Shown one piece after another: positions 38,001 to 44,000 of a DNA stretch of 64,000 nt. The DNA is from an uncultured Clostridia bacterium. GTDB lineage: Bacteria > Bacillota > Clostridia > Christensenellales > CAG-917. A program made the position numbers and the translations under genes. How positions within the stretch are numbered: position 1 is the first letter of the stretch; the number at the start of each line of letters is the position of its first letter. The notes under the pieces were generated by a model that had not been told where the DNA came from, did not search any database, and was given only the letters and a program-made list of their open reading frames with translations. The stretch lies in the NCBI GenBank assembly GCA_944363035.1, contig CALVTS010000003.1:1-64000 (forward strand), written 5' to 3'.

Positions 38001-41000
38001 ACTCAGAGCTCGCGAGGTCGAACATATCAAGCACCAGGGTGAGGTCCAGACGCAGGTGCGCCGAGGAGTAACCCTTGTTGGTCTCGGGTATCTCGATGAC
38101 CAGCCCCTCAAGATCGCCCAGGATGGACTTGAAGATCTGACCGAGGTCTATGGTGCCTTCCGAGATGGAGAGCTCGAGTTCCACGGACGCGCCCACCGTG
38201 ATGACGGAATCGTAGAACGGGAGCAGAGGTATATCGAAGTAGTACTCCGCGCCGTCCACGGGCTGGGTCACCTCGGTGTAGGTACCGTTTTCGTAGGTGT
38301 AGACATTCTTGTCCGCATCCGCTGCGGCGTCATACTTCTCGGGGACTTTGGTCTTGCCCTGAGTGATGTAGTCGGGCACCACTTTGCCCGTGCCGCCGAA
38401 GCTCAGCCCTATGCCGCCCAGCGAGAGCCCCAGATTCATGGTGCCGACGTGCGCGCCGAGAGAGAGATAGAACTCGTCGATGTGAGTGTAGGGATCGTAG
38501 ATGCGCAGAAGTTCGCCGTCGTCCTCGCGGACATAGCCGTACTTCCTCTCATAGGTCTGGACATAGCCGTTGTCGTCCAACTTGACCGCCTGATACGCCC
38601 CTTCGCGGAACACGGTCACCACGGTGTGCGCGGGCAGAGCCGTGGCGTCGGTGACCACCACACGGTCGCCGTCCGCGTTCTCGGCGTAGAAGGTGTATCT
38701 GTCGCGGTCGAGGATGACATCCTCGTCCTCCGCGAGCCTGACATACCTGCCCGTGCCGTCCGCGACCTCGGGATAGCTCACTTCCTCATAGAGGTTGTAT
38801 CTCCTGCCCTCTATGTCATAGAAGTTGCCGTCCTTGTCCTCGGCGTAGAAGGGACCCTCGTCCCCGGAAACTACCGCCACCAGATCGTAAGTGCCGCCCT
38901 CCGAAACGGGGGTGTAGCCTATCACTTTGCCGTCCTCGGTGATGGGCGCGTAACCGTCGCCCGCGATCGCCTTCATGAGTCCGGCTTCGTAGATGTTTTC
39001 GTATGCGTATTTGCCGATATCCGCGCCTATGGAGACCTCGAAGTTGTCAAAGATGTCCGCAAGACTGCCGATGTCGGGCACCAGCGCCGCAAGCAGAGCG
39101 CTGATGATGCTCTTGGTGATGACGATCTGCATCGCGGTGTCGGAATAGACCAGCTCGATGAGAGCGTCCCTCATCGCGTCGTCATCGCCGTTCGCCGCCG
39201 TGACCGCCGCCGCTTTCGCGAGGACCGCCTCTCCCGTCGCGGGGTCGTTGCCGTCTTCGCCGCTCGTGCCGACGAGCTCAGCCGCTTCAAGCACGAATTG
39301 CAGGAAGTTGGGCACATAAGAATAGTTGCTCACTATGTCGAACACGCCCGTGCCGTCGATATAGAGATTGCCGCCGGAGAGATAGATGCCCGCAAGCACC
39401 GTATCCTGATCCACGTTGCCCGCCGCGTCGATATCCAGCAGTTCGAGCGCGACTTCCAGGCTGTTGAGGTCGGACTCTTCCAGGAACTTGGCAAGTTTCT
39501 GATCGGAGTCGAGGGTGGCGTCGGCGAGCACGGAGAATGCGAGCTTGCCGAGATCCAGCCCTGCGGTGAGCCTGAACGCTATGCCGTCCTCGAATGCGGA
39601 ATCCGTGTTGAGTTCCAGCACTATGTCTTCAAGATACTGCGCGATGAGGGAGCCAAGATCGTAGCTGCCCTCGCCGTCCGTCTCGAAGGTCGCCATGCCG
39701 GACAGGCTCAGCGTCACCACCTGGGAGCCGAGCTCTGCTCCCTCCTCCTTGTTGACGAGGTTGATGATGTTCATCACCATGTCGGTCATGTTGATGTAGG
39801 TGCGTTTCTGCGCCGCGGTGAGCACGTCGGGGTTGGAGGTCGCGATGTCGATCTCTATGCCCGCGCTTGCCGCGATTTCGAATTCGAAGCCCGCGTTGGA
39901 CTCTGCCGCGACGACGAGTTCCAGCCCGTTGCCGCCGCCCACGTTGAGGCTTATCTTGCTGTCCTCGTCAAGGACGAAGTCCTCGAAGCGGAAGCCTTCC
40001 TCGGAACCCGCGATGAACGCGACGAGGTTGCCGAGCAGGTTGGACGGGAGCAGGATGTCCAGCCCCAGCCCGTTTTCGAGCAGGTTGAAGGAGCCGCCCG
40101 CAAGCGCGGCGTCCACGTTGCTGCGGATGACTATCTGACGCACGAGCGCGTTGAGGAACCCGTTGACGTCGAAGCTCTCCGTCGTGCCCTCCGTGCCGCC
40201 CTCGGCGCCGCCCTCCGTGCCGTTCGTCGCCGTGACGGCTTCGCCGGAACCCTCGGGGGTCTGTTCCTTCTCAAAGAAGGGAGCCACTTCCATCTCTTTC
40301 AGGATGCCGAACAGATCCGCGCTGATCTTGGGTCCGCCCAGCCCCGAGAGATCGAGGTAGACATAACCGTTGGCGAGATACACGCCGATGGCGGCGGTGT
40401 CGTTCTCGTCCTCGGGATTGAAGACTATCTGCAAACCGACCTGCAACGCGTTGAGTATCTCAAGGACGTCGAAAGTGGGCAACGCGAAATCGGAGAGTAT
40501 GCCCGAGAGCCCGAGCGTCTCGAGATCCAGCGTGCCGAAGATGCTTATCGCAAGGTCGTCGCCGATGGGATCGTCGATGTAAAGCTCCGCGCCGAGGGAC
40601 GCCACCAGCATATCCACTATGGCGCGCAGAGTCGCGTCCATCTCTCCGCCGCCTATCGCGTCGGAAACGGCGTCCAGACCGAACACGGTGTCGATGATAT
40701 CGCTGAGGCCAACGCCCCTGCGGATATACTTGCCCTCGTTGTCCTGCACGAAGGTGCCGTCGGGCAGTTTGGTGAACCTGTCCGCAAGCGGATAAGCGTC
40801 GAGCTCATCCTCGTTGGCGAGAGTGTATGTCGCGTCTGCGGAGTAACGGACGGTGAGGTCCAGCCCGAAGCGCGCGATGCTGCTCCTCTGATAGCTCTGG
40901 AAGGAGTTGTCGCTCGCCACCGCCGTGATGGTGTCGTTGACGTCGACGTTGACGGAATTGCTGACGTAGGGCTCTTCTATCGCTATGGCTATGTTCGCAT

Positions 41001-44000
41001 ATTTGGTGAAGACCTCCACGCTGACGGCGGGTCTGTCAAAGTCCACCGCAACGGAGACTTCCGCACCGAGATCCAGCGCGTCGAAGATGCCGTCGATGTC
41101 CGCATCCGTGCCCGCCACCGCGCCTATGACGCCGAGGAGCACCGCTTCGGTGACATTGAGCGCGAGATGCCCTTCGCTTATTTCGAGGATGATGTCCAGA
41201 GGAGTCTTTTCGGGCTCGACGGTCTCGGTCCCGTCCGTCGCCGTGACCGCTTCGGAGGTCGCCGAAGCGTCCGCCTCCGTGGCAAGCGCGCCGTTGACCG
41301 CGTCGAGCACGGCGGACACGAGAGCGGTGTTTTCGATCTTGAACCTGTTGCCCTCCGAGATCATGCCGAGGTCGACATAGAGCACGTCTCCTCTGACATA
41401 TGCGCCGAGGATGAGAGCGCCGTCGGCGCTGCCGCCGTCGCGCAGTTCGAGCATGACTTCCGTCTTCTCGGGATCGTTGAAGTAGATGTTCGCGCCCAGG
41501 CGGACGTCCACCGCGAGGGTGAGGTCGTCCCTTATCGCCACGCCGAGGTCGAGCATGATGGCGCTGGTCAGCGCGGAGAGTATGTCGCCGATGGGCAGTT
41601 CGCCGTTTTCAAGTTCCTCCGTATTGAGCAGAGTGAGCTCGAGAGACAACGTGGTGTCGAGGGACACGGCGACGTCATCGTCGTAGATGTTCTTGTATTC
41701 GGCGAGTTCCGCCTTGTCGATGACGCTCGCGCTTGCGTCGTTGACCGAGACGCCGAGGTCGCCGAGAGTTATGCCTATCGTCATGGGATCGGGCGCTATC
41801 GAGAGTTCGATGCCGATGTCGCGCCCCTCTTCGCCCATACCGTAGAACACCGAGACGAAGCTCCCTTCGGGATCCAGTTGCAGGAAGTTCTCCTCATCCA
41901 GCTCGTAGCCGGGCAGGAGGAGGTTGAGCAGAGTCACGAGCAGATTCGCCCCGAAGTTCACTCTCGCCTCGTCGTTGGTCACGTAAATGCGGTTGATGAG
42001 CCCGAATATCGTGCCGAGGATGTCCGTTTCCTCCTCGGGAGTTTCGGTGGTCGCGTCGCCCTCCGTCGAGGTGACCGCGCCGCCCTCTTCGCCTCCTTCG
42101 GGCGCGGAGGGAGTCTCCGTGCTCGCGATGAGAGAGCCGAGATCTATGCCGGGCACCGCGATCTTGCCGCCTATTATGCCGCCATCGGCGGAGCTTATGT
42201 ACAGAGTGCTCCTGCCGTCCTCACCCGCGATGATGTAGAGCGCGAGCAGATATTCGCCCTCCGCCATGTCGGGGGTGGAGATCTCCAACGCGATGTCGGA
42301 ATTGGAGAGGATATATTTCACCAGATCCTTGTCGTTCAGGCTCTCGGGGAAGCGCAGGAGCGCGCGGAGGTTGAAGTCTATCTCCTGAGACACGGTCTTG
42401 TCGATGACGAAGGAGAACACCAACCTCTCGATGAGGCTCTGCAAATTCGCGGTGATGCCCTCGATGCCGCCGGTGAAGTTGCCTATCCATTCGCCTATGC
42501 TCCACTCCGTCTCGCCGTCCGCACTCGCGGAGAGTTTGACGGAACCGCCGAGCTCGGCGTACACGCTGTCAAGGTCGAGCCCGTCCGCGCTGAACTCGTT
42601 GTTTTCGTTGAACAGAGAACCTATGCTCGGATAAGTCTCCGTCGTGACGTCGGCGGGGATGACGCTCGCCGCCTCGTCGAAGGCGACCTTGCCCAGCCCG
42701 ATGCCGAAGGGAGCCAGCGTCACTCTCACGTCCGCGAGAGTGCCGACGCCCACGGTCACATCGAGAAGATTGCCGTTTTCGTCCGCGTCGCCCGTGATAT
42801 TGCTCCAATCCAGGCTGAGCGCGGCGTCTATCTCGCCGAGGTCGATGCCGATGAGGTCGGTTATCACCTGAGTGAGACCCTGCGCCACTTCGATGACGAA
42901 GCCCTTGGAGGTGACCGTCATCAGGAATTCGAACGCACCCACGCTGTAATCGCCGTTCGCCGTGGTGACGGCGTCCCCTTCCGTGCCGGAAGAGGCGAGC
43001 AGGCTTTCGAGCAGAGCCATTATGTCGAGCTCCGTGCTCACGCGTGCGCCTATAAGCGCGCTCGCGTCAACATAGAGTATACCGTCTGCGTAATATGCGC
43101 CGAGCAGGACTTCGTCCGCGTCGTCCGCCTTGTTGAGGAGGCGCAGAGCGAGTTCCGTCTCGTTGTCACCGCTGACCGTCGCTCCCGTGAAGGAGGAGAG
43201 CAAGCTCCTGAGGTCGAGTTTCGCGTCAAGTTCGAGCGCGAGATCGAGGTCCACTCCCGTCGGGAAGCTGATGGTGCCGAGGTCGCCGCCCAAAGACATA
43301 TTGTTGGCGTGCAGATCGACGTCAAGCCCGAGCGCGAGGTCGAGGTTGACGTAAGGTTCGTTGAGGAAGTCCACAAAGACGAGACTGTCGTCCACCGCGA
43401 TGGAACTCTCGCCGTTGATGACGGCGTTGATCCCGCCCAGGGTCACGCCGAAGTCAAAGTTGTCGCCCACACCGAGAGTGAGCCCTATGGACAGCCCCTC
43501 CGAGGTGGAGCCGCCCGCTATCTGCAAGCCGTCGTTGAAGTCGATGCTCACACCGGCTTCCAGCCCGAGGGTCTCGTCCGTACCTGCGGCGTTTATCTCG
43601 AGCCCCGTCACTCCGATGAGGTCGAGGAGGGCGCCGAGCAGACCGGAACCGAGCACCACGTCGAGATAGAGGTCGCCAAGGGTCACGTCCGCCGTGGCGA
43701 TGATGGCAAGCAGTTGGGGAGGTATGACCGCGGCGGTACCCGTCGTATCATCCGTCGTGCCGTCGGTCGTACCGTCCGTCGTGCCGTCCGTGGCGGCGTC
43801 ATCCGCCGCTATCGCCTCGCTCGCTCCCGCCGCGTCGGCGAGGAAGGGGTTGAGGTCCACTTGCAGGGAAAGCCCGCCCAACAGCTCTTCGGAGGTGGCG
43901 ATGTACGCCACGCCCTCCACCAGCCATATGCGGAGAGGCGCGGTGCCCGTGCCGCCCTTCTGCGCAAGCTCAACATAGATGTTGAGGTCGGGGATGAGAG

